NCBI GenBank assembly: GCA_002304445.1
Contig: NEVA01000009.1
Location: 62,001-126,000 of the forward strand
From: Opitutia bacterium Tous-C4FEB
GTDB lineage: Bacteria; Verrucomicrobiota; Verrucomicrobiia; Opitutales; Opitutaceae
Direction of reading: 5' to 3'
Length of the DNA stretch: 64,000 bases
Position numbers and translations under genes: made by a program. The notes beneath the pieces were generated by a model. That model did not search any database. It saw only the letters and a program-made list of their open reading frames with translations, and was not told the origin of the DNA. Shown here piece by piece: positions 26,139 through 35,650 of this stretch. The first letter of the stretch is position 1, and each line of letters begins with the position of its first letter.

Positions 26139-28577
26139 TCAAAAGACCCGGACTCCGATGGTGCGCGTCATTTGATCGTCGTCGGCGTCGGTCACGCGAA
26201 ACGTGACACTGCCGATCCCGGTGAAACCGTTCTTCGGCGTAAACACGAGCGATTGTCCATCAGCGGTTAGGACGGCGTCTCCGGCGACGGTCGCCACCAC
26301 TTTGAAGTTTGGTTTCGCGGTAAAGCCGCGGGTAAGCGGTGCCATGGCCAAGATTACGTTTCCGCCTGCGGCGACCTCGGCGTGGGGTGCGGCCATCCAA
26401 TTAAGATAGTGTTCAAGTTCGGTGATACCGTCGCCGAGCCGATCCCGGCTGCTGTCAGAGAAGTCGTCGGCGGCCGAGGCGGGATTTGAACCGGAGATGC
26501 GTTCCCACCAATCCGGCAGGCCATCGCGATCGCTGTCCCAGTCAACCGGGCGCGCGACCGTGGGCATGGCTTCCCAGCCGCCGACATCCGCCTGCGAGTC
26601 AGGCAGGCCGGGCAGGCCGGTCTTGCTGCCTTTAAAAGCGGCGGTCCCGGCGAGGGTCTCGCCGATGATGCGGAAATCGTGCCGGTCGAGTCCGGGTTGA
26701 TTGGCGCCGACATCGGACAACACGATCTTGTAAGCGGCCCGCGCGGACTGGGTCTCCACGTCGCTCGCGAAGAGCGGCGCGTCGGACAGAAACTCGGCGT
26801 AGGGTGCGGGCTTGGTCATACCGGCCGCTTGGTTGTCGCGGGCGGCCACGCCCTCGAGAATGTTCTCCGCGACGAAGTAGCGCTGCGGCCCAAAAGCCTT
26901 CACGCCTTCCAACTGGGGATTGAGGAACTTGAGCAGCTTCGTCGCCGGTCCCGGTTTGTAATAGTTGCCGACAAAGTTGACCTGCGCGGCGCCGCCATCG
27001 GTGGCCCGGTTCTGCCAATTGTAGACAACGTTGTTGCGGATATCGAGCGACCCGGCGTGCCGGCCGGCGCCATCGAGGCCACCGGCGAGGCTCCAGTTGC
27101 GGCCGGAATTGTGGGCGAGAAGGTTGTGGTGAAACGAGCCCACATCGCCGCCGATGCTCGCCGCGTAACCGTGCTGGGTGCCGGGCTTGTAGTTCTTGTG
27201 GCCCGCCGCATTCAGGGCCTCGGAGATGAGCGTATTTTGCAGGGTGATGTTGCGGGCTGATCGGGAGCTGAACGCCTCGTCGAGCGTCCAGCTGATCGAG
27301 GCATGGTCGATGATCGAATGGTTGCTGCCCTGCATCCCCATGCCGTCGAGGGTCACGCCCGCGATATCGCCGGGGCGCACCCGCAGATGACGGATGATCG
27401 TGTCGCTCGCACCGCTCAGCCCGAAGCCGAATTTGCGGATCGTGATCCCCGGTCCAGGTGCGGTTTGGCCGGCCACGGTAAGATAGGGATTCGTCGCCAC
27501 GAGTTTCCGCTCAAGCGTGATGAGTCCGCCCACCGCGAAAACGACGGTGCGCGGGCCCGATGCCTCGACCGCGGCGCGCAGGCTGCCCGGGCCGGAATCG
27601 GCCAACGTCGTCACCTCGATCACGCGGCCGCCGCGGCCGCCCTGCGCGAAGCGACCGGCGCCCTGCGCCCCCGGGAAGGCAAGTTGCCGTGGGCGAAAAC
27701 GCCAGACGTCGCCGGGAGTGACCACCCCGCTCACGTCCACCGTATCGACCCGCCAGAAATAGTCCTGCGTCGGGCGCAGATTCGAAACCGATTGTTCCGC
27801 GGACGGCGTCTCGCCGAGTAGGGCCAGCGTCGTGGCGGAGCGACCGAAATACACGCGATGTTGAACCGCGCTGTTGGCTGGAGTCCATGCGAGTTTGAGC
27901 GTTTCCCCGTCGGCGGCGACATGCTCGTCCTCATTAGCAGGTCGCGCTTGGATCGCACGCCGTTTGGGGTCGGTGACATCAAGCGCGAAGCCGTTCAGCA
28001 CGACGTTGCGCACGGTCGCCGCGGTGTCGGCGGGATCCGGCTTGAACTTGATCACGGCGTCTTCGCCCGCCACGGCCTCGAACTCCAGCGCTACGATCTG
28101 CGCGACTTCATCGTCGGCCGCGCGGAAACTGGGGGCGACCGAGATGCTTGGCCCACCTGCGACGGCCACGACCGTACGGGCGCGAAGGTCAGCGGGCTTA
28201 CCGTCGGTGACATTCAAGAAAACGACGAGGCGATGCCGGCCCGGTGCGAGGCCGGCGAGCCGAAGCTCAAGGGCGCCCCCGGCGTCGCCGCCCTCGATCG
28301 TGACCCCATCGGCAACGAGACGCGCACCGTCGCGGACAGCTCCTTTCCACCATACGGCGCGCAGTCCTTTGCCCACCTGGCCGGCGAGGGCGAGGGTCGC
28401 CGTGAGCTCGCCAAAGCGTTGGGTGGCGGACATGCCGCCAGTGACAAACCATTGCTCGTAACCCGGCGCGACCGAATCGGGGCGACCGGCGATGCTAAAA
28501 TCGACTTTCAGCGGGGCGGCGGCGGCAAACGCCAAGCCGAGACCGAAGAACAGAACCACTCGGGCAACGCAGCGCAT
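26139..28577 (-). CDS. Multidomain secreted pectate lyase (PL1-like)
   Basis: An 812-residue exported protein. Layout: signal peptide (1-20), a malectin-like beta domain (~23-200), a fibronectin-III-like domain (~205-297; TLKLAWTPAN, DYFWRVDTVD), a parallel beta-helix lyase (~298-650) opening with LAFPGAQGAG and GGRGGRVIEVTTLADSG, a calcium-binding EF-hand/TSP3-like tail (DWDSDRDGLPDWWERISG, ~677-694) and a cadherin-like C-terminal beta domain (~735-812). Lyase motifs include IIDHASISWTLDEAF and HHNLLAHNSGRNWS. At the R-N-P position seen in the two other lyases of the window this one has R-N-W. It cleaves pectate by beta-elimination if active. Last gene of the receptor-headed operon that starts at 34460. 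Confidence 0.85.
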   Translation of the reverse strand: MRCVARVVLFFGLGLAFAAAAPLKVDFSIAGRPDSVAPGYEQWFVTGGMSATQRFGELTATLALAGQVGKGLRAVWWKGAVRDGARLVADGVTIEGGDAGGALELRLAGLAPGRHRLVVFLNVTDGKPADLRARTVVAVAGGPSISVAPSFRAADDEVAQIVALEFEAVAGEDAVIKFKPDPADTAATVRNVVLNGFALDVTDPKRRAIQARPANEDEHVAADGETLKLAWTPANSAVQHRVYFGRSATTLALLGETPSAEQSVSNLRPTQDYFWRVDTVDVSGVVTPGDVWRFRPRQLAFPGAQGAGRFAQGGRGGRVIEVTTLADSGPGSLRAAVEASGPRTVVFAVGGLITLERKLVATNPYLTVAGQTAPGPGITIRKFGFGLSGASDTIIRHLRVRPGDIAGVTLDGMGMQGSNHSIIDHASISWTLDEAFSSRSARNITLQNTLISEALNAAGHKNYKPGTQHGYAASIGGDVGSFHHNLLAHNSGRNWSLAGGLDGAGRHAGSLDIRNNVVYNWQNRATDGGAAQVNFVGNYYKPGPATKLLKFLNPQLEGVKAFGPQRYFVAENILEGVAARDNQAAGMTKPAPYAEFLSDAPLFASDVETQSARAAYKIVLSDVGANQPGLDRHDFRIIGETLAGTAAFKGSKTGLPGLPDSQADVGGWEAMPTVARPVDWDSDRDGLPDWWERISGSNPASAADDFSDSSRDRLGDGITELEHYLNWMAAPHAEVAAGGNVILAMAPLTRGFTAKPNFKVVATVAGDAVLTADGQSLVFTPKNGFTGIGSVTFRVTDADDDQMTRTIGVRVF

Positions 28578-28586
28578 GGCGCGGGC

Positions 28587-30305
28587 TCAACTCCGGGCCG
28601 ATGGCGCGGGCAAGTTACGGCGATCCACGTTGTGCTTGAGATCGGTCCAGTCGGTCTTCGGCGCACGGGGATCGAGACCGTTGATAAAATCTTCGATGTT
28701 GGTGTAGCCGTCGCCGTTGAGATCGCCGACCGCGTCGCTCATGTCGTTGGGGTTCAGGCCGTGCGCGGTTTCCCACGAATCGGGCAGACCGTCGCCGTCG
28801 GTATCAGCGTAAGGTTTGCCGGTATAATTGGGATATCCGCCGACCTGGGCGGGGTTGGTGATGAAGCCGACGCGCACCCCGACTTCGAGTTCTTTCACCC
28901 ATTTCTCGGCGTAGCCGGCGGCGCTGGCACGGGCGGAATCCTCGGGGGTGGCTTCGGCTTTGCCGACCTTGCCGTCGCGGACCATCGCCGTGACGCGTTG
29001 ATCGACGGCGTCGCGCACAGGGAGGGTCGCTCCGGCGTGGGCCAGCACGTAGGAAAAAGCAGCCTCAGCCGTGGTGATGGTAAGCGGCGCATGGGCGAAG
29101 GGCGTCTCGGCCTTGATCTTGGCGAGGACATCGGCGCGGTTGAGCGTGCGGACCTCGGGTTGCACGCCGCCGTCCCAGTTATCCCGGGAAACCGACGGGT
29201 TGCCCTCGACGACGTTGCCCGAGACGTGGGCGCGACCGAAATTGTCGATGACCGTTTTACTGCGCTCGGACTCGGGCTTGAGCAGGCGAAAGCGCACGGG
29301 CGAATCGGGGGTGCCGGGACCGGGCTTGAGGTAATTGTTGATGATATTGAAAAAGCTCCGCTGGTCGCCGCCGTCGATCGTGCGGTGGCGGTAGTTGAAG
29401 AGTACGTTGTTCACGAACGTGAAGTCACCATACATGCCGACACTGGGATTTCTGCCGGTGTTGTTGGCCCAGAGGTTGCGGTGGAACGTGCTGTTGAGGC
29501 CACCGATGGTGCTACCAAAGGCGTGATGGTAAGTGTTGAGCGCCTCGGAGAAAATCGAGTGCTGGATCGTGACGTTGACGGTCGGAAGCTTCAGCTCGGG
29601 GCCGCCTCCGGGCGGGCGATACATGTGGCGATACATCGACATGTTTTCGTCGAGCCCCCACGAGGCCGAGACGTGGTCGATCATGAGATTGCCGACAGGA
29701 TTGCCGCCAAAAGCATCATTGCGGTCGGCGGCGTCCATCGCTCCGCGGCGAAAGCGCATGTGGCGGATCACGATGTCGTGCGTTTCGAGTTCGACGGTGT
29801 TGCCGGCAATGCACACGCCGTCGCCGGGGGCTGTATTGCCCGCAATCGTGATGTAGGGCGCGCGGACGCGGATGCGATCGGTGAGACGGATAATGCCGGC
29901 GACGTTGAAGATGACGATGCGCGGGCCGGCGGCCTCACAGGCGGCGCGGAAACTGCCCGGGCCATCATCATTGAGATTGGTCACGACGATGACGCGGCCG
30001 CCCCGACCGCCGAAGGAATACATCCCACCGCCCTCCGCTCCGGGAAAGGCGGGAATTTTAGCCTGCGGCAAATCGCCGGGCAGGCCCGCGCCGGGCAGGT
30101 AGGGTTTGCCCTTGGCCGCCCACGCTTCGATCTCAGGCAAGACGCGGGCAAAAATCTCGTCCGAGCGTTGGTTGGCGGCGGCTTGGCGTGCATTGGCCGC
30201 GGCCTGATCGGCCGACTTAACTTTGGGGTAGCCCTGCGCGTGGAGGGCTGCGGCGGAGCCGAGGAGCAGCGCGGCGCTGAGAAAAGTTATAAAAGGCGAT
30301 TTCAT
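28587..30305 (-). CDS. Secreted pectate lyase (PL1-like) with EF-hand-like tail
   Basis: A 572-residue protein from the ATG at 30305, which gives a signal peptide (MKSPFITFLSAALLLGSAAA). The lyase core starts near residue 84 with IPAFPGAEGGG and GGRGGRVIVVTNLNDDGPGS; the active-site blocks are LMIDHVSASWGLDENM and FHRNLWANNTGRNPSVG, with R of RNP a likely catalytic arginine. The tail DTDGDGLPDSWETAHGLNP resembles calcium-binding dockerin/TSP3 repeats. It degrades the galacturonan backbone of pectin. Its start overlaps the DUF3826 gene stop (ATGA), and the 812-residue lyase follows 9 bp later, so the three are likely co-translated. Confidence 0.9.
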   Translation of the reverse strand: MKSPFITFLSAALLLGSAAALHAQGYPKVKSADQAAANARQAAANQRSDEIFARVLPEIEAWAAKGKPYLPGAGLPGDLPQAKIPAFPGAEGGGMYSFGGRGGRVIVVTNLNDDGPGSFRAACEAAGPRIVIFNVAGIIRLTDRIRVRAPYITIAGNTAPGDGVCIAGNTVELETHDIVIRHMRFRRGAMDAADRNDAFGGNPVGNLMIDHVSASWGLDENMSMYRHMYRPPGGGPELKLPTVNVTIQHSIFSEALNTYHHAFGSTIGGLNSTFHRNLWANNTGRNPSVGMYGDFTFVNNVLFNYRHRTIDGGDQRSFFNIINNYLKPGPGTPDSPVRFRLLKPESERSKTVIDNFGRAHVSGNVVEGNPSVSRDNWDGGVQPEVRTLNRADVLAKIKAETPFAHAPLTITTAEAAFSYVLAHAGATLPVRDAVDQRVTAMVRDGKVGKAEATPEDSARASAAGYAEKWVKELEVGVRVGFITNPAQVGGYPNYTGKPYADTDGDGLPDSWETAHGLNPNDMSDAVGDLNGDGYTNIEDFINGLDPRAPKTDWTDLKHNVDRRNLPAPSARS

Positions 30306-30985
30306 GGTCGGTCGGGAGGGACGAGCGGAGCTGGCGACGGTTGCGCCTTTAGATTCTTTTCCGCCTGCTTCAGATCGTAGCCGGCGGCGGAGAGGAAGTT
30401 GTTGATCCTGCCTTTGTATTTGCCGAACCACGCATGTTTTTCGCCCGACGTACTACCCGTCATCGCGAGTTCGCGCGCTTCGGTGAGCCACGCAAGAATC
30501 TGGTCTTTTTGCGCCGCCGTGAGCTCAGGCAACATCTGCTGGTAAACACGGAACGAGAGAGGCAACACGCCATAGGTCATGCCGTCCTTCACAATATCGA
30601 TCTGAGCGGGGGCGAGGTCTTCGGCCAGCTTCCCGAGGTAGGCGGCTTGCAACGCGGTGAGTTGCGGATTAACCGAGGCCTTGGCCGCCGTCACTGCCGC
30701 GGTGGCGGCAGCCCGATCGGGCAATGATTTGGCCTCGGCGATACGGGCATCGCGCACCGCGTGCAGGGCGTGAAGATCGGCATACTGACGGGCGATGACG
30801 TCCCGCACCCGGTCGGCCGTGGTCGGACTCGCCAACGCGAGGCTCGCGACGATTTTGTCGGCCCGTTGCTCCGCGATCCGGGTGTAGGGCTGAGGCTCTG
30901 TGGTATTGGGCGCGGCGTGCGCAGCGGACAAAAAAAGTACCCCGATCAGCGCGCCGAGCGCGGCACCTTTGGAAGCAAAGTTCAT
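30302..30985 (-). CDS. DUF3826-family secreted protein
   Basis: A 227-residue protein with a signal peptide (MNFASKGAALGALIGVLFLS then AAHA). The rest is helical: YTRIAEQRADKIVASLAL, VRDVIARQYADLHALHAVRD, and a conserved-looking YGVLPLSFRVYQQMLPEL, ending with AWFGKYKGRINNFLSAAGYD. This matches the DUF3826 family, which is common in pectin utilisation loci of Bacteroidota and Verrucomicrobiota, though its biochemical role is not known to me. It sits between the TonB receptor and a pectate lyase and overlaps the latter, which supports a role in pectin processing or sensing in the periplasm (inference). Confidence 0.8.
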   Translation of the reverse strand: MNFASKGAALGALIGVLFLSAAHAAPNTTEPQPYTRIAEQRADKIVASLALASPTTADRVRDVIARQYADLHALHAVRDARIAEAKSLPDRAAATAAVTAAKASVNPQLTALQAAYLGKLAEDLAPAQIDIVKDGMTYGVLPLSFRVYQQMLPELTAAQKDQILAWLTEARELAMTGSTSGEKHAWFGKYKGRINNFLSAAGYDLKQAEKNLKAQPSPAPLVPPDRP

Positions 30986-31061
30986 CGGGAAAAAACTCGG
31001 AACCGCCCGCAGGCACCGAGATTCCGTTCGGTGCCGGCGAGCGACTTGGAGCGCAGGAAAA

Positions 31062-34000
31062 TCAGAACCGGCCGTTTACGCCGAAGGTCCACACCACGCC
31101 GAACTCCCTCCGATCAAGCGGCTGCCCGTAGCTGGGCAGCAGCCCGAGGTCATCCCGGTTGATTTGGTCCCGCGCGCCGTTGAAAATATCCCGGCCGCTC
31201 AGGAACAAACTGTAGCGCTTCGACAACGTGTAATTCGCCGTGAGGTCGATGTTCGTTTGGGCGGGCGCGAAGCGGCGCAGGAAATTCGGCGAGCCGTTGA
31301 ACGCCGCCAAGTTCGAGCGGGAGATTTCGTTTTCGTTGCGATAAGTGCCGCGAATCTGCACGGATAGCTTGCCGCCGGAGAACTGCAAGCCGGCACCACC
31401 AAAGCGGTTGGACGATTTTGTAATGGTCGACACGGTGGGCGCGACCGAGATGACCCCGCCCGATGGCGTGGTGATATTGACCGGCGCCGGCGCGCTCGGC
31501 TCGGCCAAATTCTTGAACGCAAAACTCGCGAAGGCGCTGAACCGTTTACCGAAACTGCCGAGGAAGGCGAAATCCTGGCTCGCCGAAAACTCCCAGCCGC
31601 TGGTGCGCTGACTGGTCGTGCTGTTGCTGGACGTGCGGAGAATCCAGCCGTTGTAGCTGGCCGGATCCAAACCGAGCGCGGAGACGACCTCATCGAAGCC
31701 GGGCGTGCCCGAGTAGGTGCTGTAGCTCGTGATCTGATCCGTCACATCTTTGATGTAATAAGCGGCCGAGAGCTTGCCGCCGTTATCCGTGTAATAGGAG
31801 ACCTCACCGTCCCAATTGTTGGACGTCTGGGGCTTCAGATTGGGATTGGCGACGGTGATCGTGCCCACGGTGCCGTCGGCCGCGATCGGGACGTTTTCGT
31901 TGATCTGAAACTGGCCGCTGCTGGAAACGAGTCCGGAGGTGCCATTTTCAAGGGCGGGCAGGCCGAACGAACGCGACCAAGCCAGCTTCACGTCGATCTT
32001 GGGCGTAACCTTGTAGACCGTGCTCAAGCTGAGCGACGGCTTGCCCGTTTGCTCGGCGTCCACGGGCACGTTGGGCCGGTTGAACAGTTTCGCGGAGGCC
32101 AAACTCGTGGCGGTAGCTCCCATTGCCTGAGTCGGAAAGCTGATTCCGGCGGCGGTCAGAGCAGAGCGCAGGCTGGCGCCAGCGGGGGTGAACAACGGAC
32201 TCGTGGCCTGGTCGACGCGCACGCCAAGGGGATTGGCCGGATCTTTATAGAGGGTGCCGTCTTTGTTTTTCACGTAATTCCATTTCGGATCACGATAGGG
32301 ACCGCGGCCTTTGCGGCTGACAGATTCCTGCCGCAGACCGCCGACGAAATAGAGGCGGTTTTTGAGGAACCGGCCGCTTAGCTGGCCGTAAAGCGCATCA
32401 CGCGTCTCCGTGAGGTCGATTTGCTGGCCGACAAAACTATTGTAGTTGTTGACCGCCGTCGAGCCATCGGCCGGGACTTCGAAGATCGTCCGCGCTTGAT
32501 TGAGCGCGAAGAGCTTGTAGGTCGATCCCCACTCCTGCGCCGGGAGATTGTATCCGGGGCTGGCGCCCAGATAGGTGTCATCAAAAACGTCGGCGATCGG
32601 GAAGGTGGCGCCCGCGATGAGGGATTGGTTGAAATTCGCGCCGAGGCCGAATTTCTCCGACGTCTCCTCGTCCCGCCGACCGCCGACCTTCACGCTCAGC
32701 GAATTTGAGCCGATAAAACTTAGGAAACTCAGGTCGCGCTCGATATCGAATTTGTAGAGACCGTTCGTCTTGCGCGAAGAGGACTCACCCGATTTGGCCA
32801 CGACGGCATCGGGGGTGAAGTTGGAGAATTTGGTGTAATCCAAGATCCCGCCGCCGTTGGCGACGCGTCTCGAGGTTTCGATGACCTTCGGAATACCGTC
32901 GACGATGTTGAGCAATTTGACCTGGCCGGGATTTAGTTTGAAGGACACTTCGGAGAAGTGGCCGTTATTGCGGTCTTCAAACGTCGTGAGCGCATCCGAG
33001 ATGCTGCCGCTGGCGGAAACAGTCCAACCGTTGCGCACGAAGAAATACTGCAACTGACCGCTCTTGGTTGAGCCTTCCACGTCGCGCGTGGTGACGGTCA
33101 TGTCCAGCGTGCTGTTTGCGGTAGTGCCGATGAATTGGTTCGCATTCCAATCCGCGCCGGCGGCGACCGTCGGGCGGGCGTCGAGCCGGCGCTGACCCTC
33201 GGCGCCGGAATAAGTGGAGTATTGGACGCTCGCTTTGATCGTCTGGGTGGGCGTGGGCTTCCAGTCGAAACGCAGATTGCTGGAGCGCTTCTCGGTTAGC
33301 CGGGTGATGTCGGTGACCCTGAAACGGGTGAGGCCGGGGTTGTCGATCGTGAGCGGCTTGCCGGCGGCGTTGGTGACCGCCGAGAAAGTCGTATAGGTCG
33401 ATTCCGCGCGCTGGCTGGAGTTGTATTCGTCGGCCGCACTGGCGGTGAGTGAGACGCCGAGTTTTGAACTGATAGGCACCGTGGCGCTGAATTCGACGCC
33501 CGGGGTCGTCTTGTAAGTGTGCTTGTTGACGGGTCCCGGGGTCTTGCTGAATTTGGGCATTTCCTTCGAGTTGAAATTGAAGAAAACGCGGGCCGAATAG
33601 CTCGGTCTGGCCTGCTCAAAGGCGCTCCTCGAAATAAGGTTGATCTGACCGCCGATGGAATTGTTCGGCATGTCCGGCGTCGCGACTTTGATCAGTTCAA
33701 CGCGTGAAGCATTGTTGATCGAGAGCTGATCGAGACCGACCTGACGGGTGAGTCCGCCAGGAGCGGCATTGGCGACCGGCAGACCGTCGATCAGGATGGC
33801 GGTGTCCTCGGCGCCGAAGCCGCGGATGGAGACGCCCGAAGCATCGGAATCGGAATAGCCCTGATTGTTGCCGTTGTAGGCGCCGTAAGACACCTGCACG
33901 CCAGGAAGAAATTTGACGAGTTCGCCGACATTGTTGCTCGGAATATCGCCGAACTGGTCGGTCGAGATGACGTTCTTGATGTTCACCGATTGGCGCTCTT

Positions 34001-34460
34001 CGTTGATCGCAATCTCGCGTGCGTTCTTGAAGCGGTCGGCAGCCACTTCAAACACGCTCAAAACCACCGACTTTTCGGCACCCGGGGCCGCCGGACGCCC
34101 CAAGGTAACGTCCTGAACCGTGTTTTTTCCATCCTGCACGACGACCGTCAGGCTTTGCGGAGCCTCGCCGGCGTAAGTCACCGCAAGCTTCGCCGAACCA
34201 GCCGGCACGTTGCGGAGTTCGAAGAAGCCGAAATCATCGGACACCACCTCGAGGCCGGTGCCTTCGACGTTGATCTTTGCGTTGCCGACGTAGCGGGCGT
34301 TGTTGTTGTTGAACACGCGTCCACTGATGGAGCCTTGATTGGCCGACTGGGCGATCGCTTCGCCGGTCAATAGACCCAGAGCCAAGACCAGCAGGGAGCT
34401 GCGCATAAGACATGCGGCGAGCCGGGAAATTGCATAACGTGGGGAGTGAATCGTTGTCAT
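31062..34460 (-). CDS. TonB-dependent receptor (pectin operon 2)
   Basis: A 1132-residue outer-membrane receptor from the ATG at 34460. A signal peptide (SSLLVLALGLLTGEAIA) is followed by a carboxypeptidase-regulatory-like domain (GSISGRVFNNNNARYVG and onward), a plug with SVNIKNVISTDQFGDIPSNN, SIRGFGAEDTAILIDGLPV and NSIGGQINLISRSAFE, then a long beta-barrel ending in phenylalanine (VVWTFGVNGRF). Such receptors import oligosaccharides using TonB energy. No SusD-like partner is encoded next to it. It heads the operon receptor, DUF3826, lyase, lyase. The 195-bp upstream spacer contains a 12-bp palindrome. The frame opens 21 codons earlier, but that part lacks signal-peptide character. Confidence 0.93.
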   Translation of the reverse strand: MTTIHSPRYAISRLAACLMRSSLLVLALGLLTGEAIAQSANQGSISGRVFNNNNARYVGNAKINVEGTGLEVVSDDFGFFELRNVPAGSAKLAVTYAGEAPQSLTVVVQDGKNTVQDVTLGRPAAPGAEKSVVLSVFEVAADRFKNAREIAINEERQSVNIKNVISTDQFGDIPSNNVGELVKFLPGVQVSYGAYNGNNQGYSDSDASGVSIRGFGAEDTAILIDGLPVANAAPGGLTRQVGLDQLSINNASRVELIKVATPDMPNNSIGGQINLISRSAFEQARPSYSARVFFNFNSKEMPKFSKTPGPVNKHTYKTTPGVEFSATVPISSKLGVSLTASAADEYNSSQRAESTYTTFSAVTNAAGKPLTIDNPGLTRFRVTDITRLTEKRSSNLRFDWKPTPTQTIKASVQYSTYSGAEGQRRLDARPTVAAGADWNANQFIGTTANSTLDMTVTTRDVEGSTKSGQLQYFFVRNGWTVSASGSISDALTTFEDRNNGHFSEVSFKLNPGQVKLLNIVDGIPKVIETSRRVANGGGILDYTKFSNFTPDAVVAKSGESSSRKTNGLYKFDIERDLSFLSFIGSNSLSVKVGGRRDEETSEKFGLGANFNQSLIAGATFPIADVFDDTYLGASPGYNLPAQEWGSTYKLFALNQARTIFEVPADGSTAVNNYNSFVGQQIDLTETRDALYGQLSGRFLKNRLYFVGGLRQESVSRKGRGPYRDPKWNYVKNKDGTLYKDPANPLGVRVDQATSPLFTPAGASLRSALTAAGISFPTQAMGATATSLASAKLFNRPNVPVDAEQTGKPSLSLSTVYKVTPKIDVKLAWSRSFGLPALENGTSGLVSSSGQFQINENVPIAADGTVGTITVANPNLKPQTSNNWDGEVSYYTDNGGKLSAAYYIKDVTDQITSYSTYSGTPGFDEVVSALGLDPASYNGWILRTSSNSTTSQRTSGWEFSASQDFAFLGSFGKRFSAFASFAFKNLAEPSAPAPVNITTPSGGVISVAPTVSTITKSSNRFGGAGLQFSGGKLSVQIRGTYRNENEISRSNLAAFNGSPNFLRRFAPAQTNIDLTANYTLSKRYSLFLSGRDIFNGARDQINRDDLGLLPSYGQPLDRREFGVVWTFGVNGRF

Positions 34461-34513
34461 AGTTAAAGGGGTGAAAATCGAACTTACCCGTTTTAATGCG
34501 GGCGCCGAATCAG

Positions 34514-34525
34514 ATTTGGCCAAAT
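34514..34525. promoter_or_regulatory. 12-bp palindrome upstream of the TonB receptor, possible operator
   Basis: ATTTGGCCAAAT is a perfect palindrome 54-65 bp upstream of the receptor ATG at 34460. It does not match the TTTCA-TGAAA palindromes near the LacI-family gene, so a different regulator would have to read it. Chance occurrence is possible. Confidence 0.35.
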
Positions 34526-34655
34526 GACCTGGTCGGTCGGAAATTAGAACGGTTTGAGAGTTAGGGGTTGATGAGCGTAAGCGGTATCCGAGGTATCGAC
34601 CACCGGTCCACTGAAGAAAACAGGTCGGATCCTAAGATGCACGGTTCAGATTTCA

Positions 34656-35645
34656 TTAAGATTTAAGCGTAGCGCCGCCGAGGGGGCCGCGCTCGGGCTC
34701 GGCGCGCGTCGGCTGAGTTTGAAAGATCGTCTTCAGATGCGCGACGTTAGACCCGAAGTTCTTCCGCACATTTCGCGGGTCCTTCGCGTCGCGGGAGCGC
34801 TCGACCACGAGCCATCCGCTCCACCCGATCGCGTCCAACGTCGCCTTCACTGCCGGCAGATCGAGCCGGGAATTGTTTTGCAGCCAAACTCCGTCCTCGT
34901 CGGTGCAATGGATTTGGCAGATCCGATCTTTGCCCAACGTCCGGATCTCGGCGTCGAGGTCGCGTCCGTTCTGCAGGGCGTTGGCAAAATTGAAGTAGCT
35001 ACGGACCGCCGGAGAGCCGACTTCGTCGAGCAAGGCCGCTTCGCCCCGCGCATCGAGCGCGGTCTCGATGCCGACGACCACTCCGGCCGCCTCGGCCCGT
35101 CTGGCCACGGACTTCAACCGCGCGACGATTGCCGGTCGAAGTTCGGGGCGCTTCACCAGATCCCCCTGCACGCCGAGCGGCAGAAACGCGATCTTCACGC
35201 CCATGGCCACCATTGTATCCAAGCAATCCTGCACCATGCGTTCCACTCCCGGGCGCTCCGCGAAGGACTGGGCATAAAAGCCCGACATCGCCAGCGAGCT
35301 CACGCCCAGCCCGAGTTCCTTGGCTTTTTCCAAAAACTGCCGCCGGACACCGGCATCGCCCAGCGCGTTGTCGAACGTCGGTCGATCGCCCAACCCGCCC
35401 ATATCGACCTCGACCCCGTTGGCCCCGATCTCGTGCGCGAGCGCAAAGGCACCGAGCTTTTGTCGTTTCAGCACCATCCAATCACAGACGGAAATGCGAT
35501 AACGCCGCGCGACGGTCGCGGGGATCGCGGCGAGCTCTGCGGCCGGGGCCCGCATTCCCGCCGCGAGCCAAGCGAGCGTGGCCGCGGTGGCGAACTGGCC
35601 AACAAAACGGCGGCGTGTCAGGGCGGATGATTGAACGGGTACCAT
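34656..35645 (-). CDS. Tat-exported sugar isomerase/epimerase-like TIM-barrel protein
   Basis: A 329-residue protein from the ATG at 35645. A twin-arginine signal (LTRRRFVGQFATAATLAWLAAG) marks export in folded form. The mature part is a xylose-isomerase-like/AP-endonuclease-2 TIM barrel: YRISVCDWMVLKRQKLGAF, GANGVEVDMGG, VGIETALDARGEAALLDEVG and GWSGWLVVERSRD, with metal-type residues E and H at strand ends (CQIHCTDEDG). Homologues isomerise or epimerise sugars. It follows the GH127 gene by 5 bp and closes the operon that starts at 47790. A periplasmic action on released sugars is inferred. Confidence 0.82.
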   Translation of the reverse strand: MVPVQSSALTRRRFVGQFATAATLAWLAAGMRAPAAELAAIPATVARRYRISVCDWMVLKRQKLGAFALAHEIGANGVEVDMGGLGDRPTFDNALGDAGVRRQFLEKAKELGLGVSSLAMSGFYAQSFAERPGVERMVQDCLDTMVAMGVKIAFLPLGVQGDLVKRPELRPAIVARLKSVARRAEAAGVVVGIETALDARGEAALLDEVGSPAVRSYFNFANALQNGRDLDAEIRTLGKDRICQIHCTDEDGVWLQNNSRLDLPAVKATLDAIGWSGWLVVERSRDAKDPRNVRKNFGSNVAHLKTIFQTQPTRAEPERGPLGGATLKS

Positions 35646-35650
35646 CGTGT

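Noticed and set aside
27858-30380. An 840-codon open frame on the plus strand opposite the two pectate lyase genes
   Set aside because: It lies fully antisense to two genes with clear signal peptides and lyase motifs. It has no recognisable domain, and long antisense frames are expected in GC-rich coding DNA.
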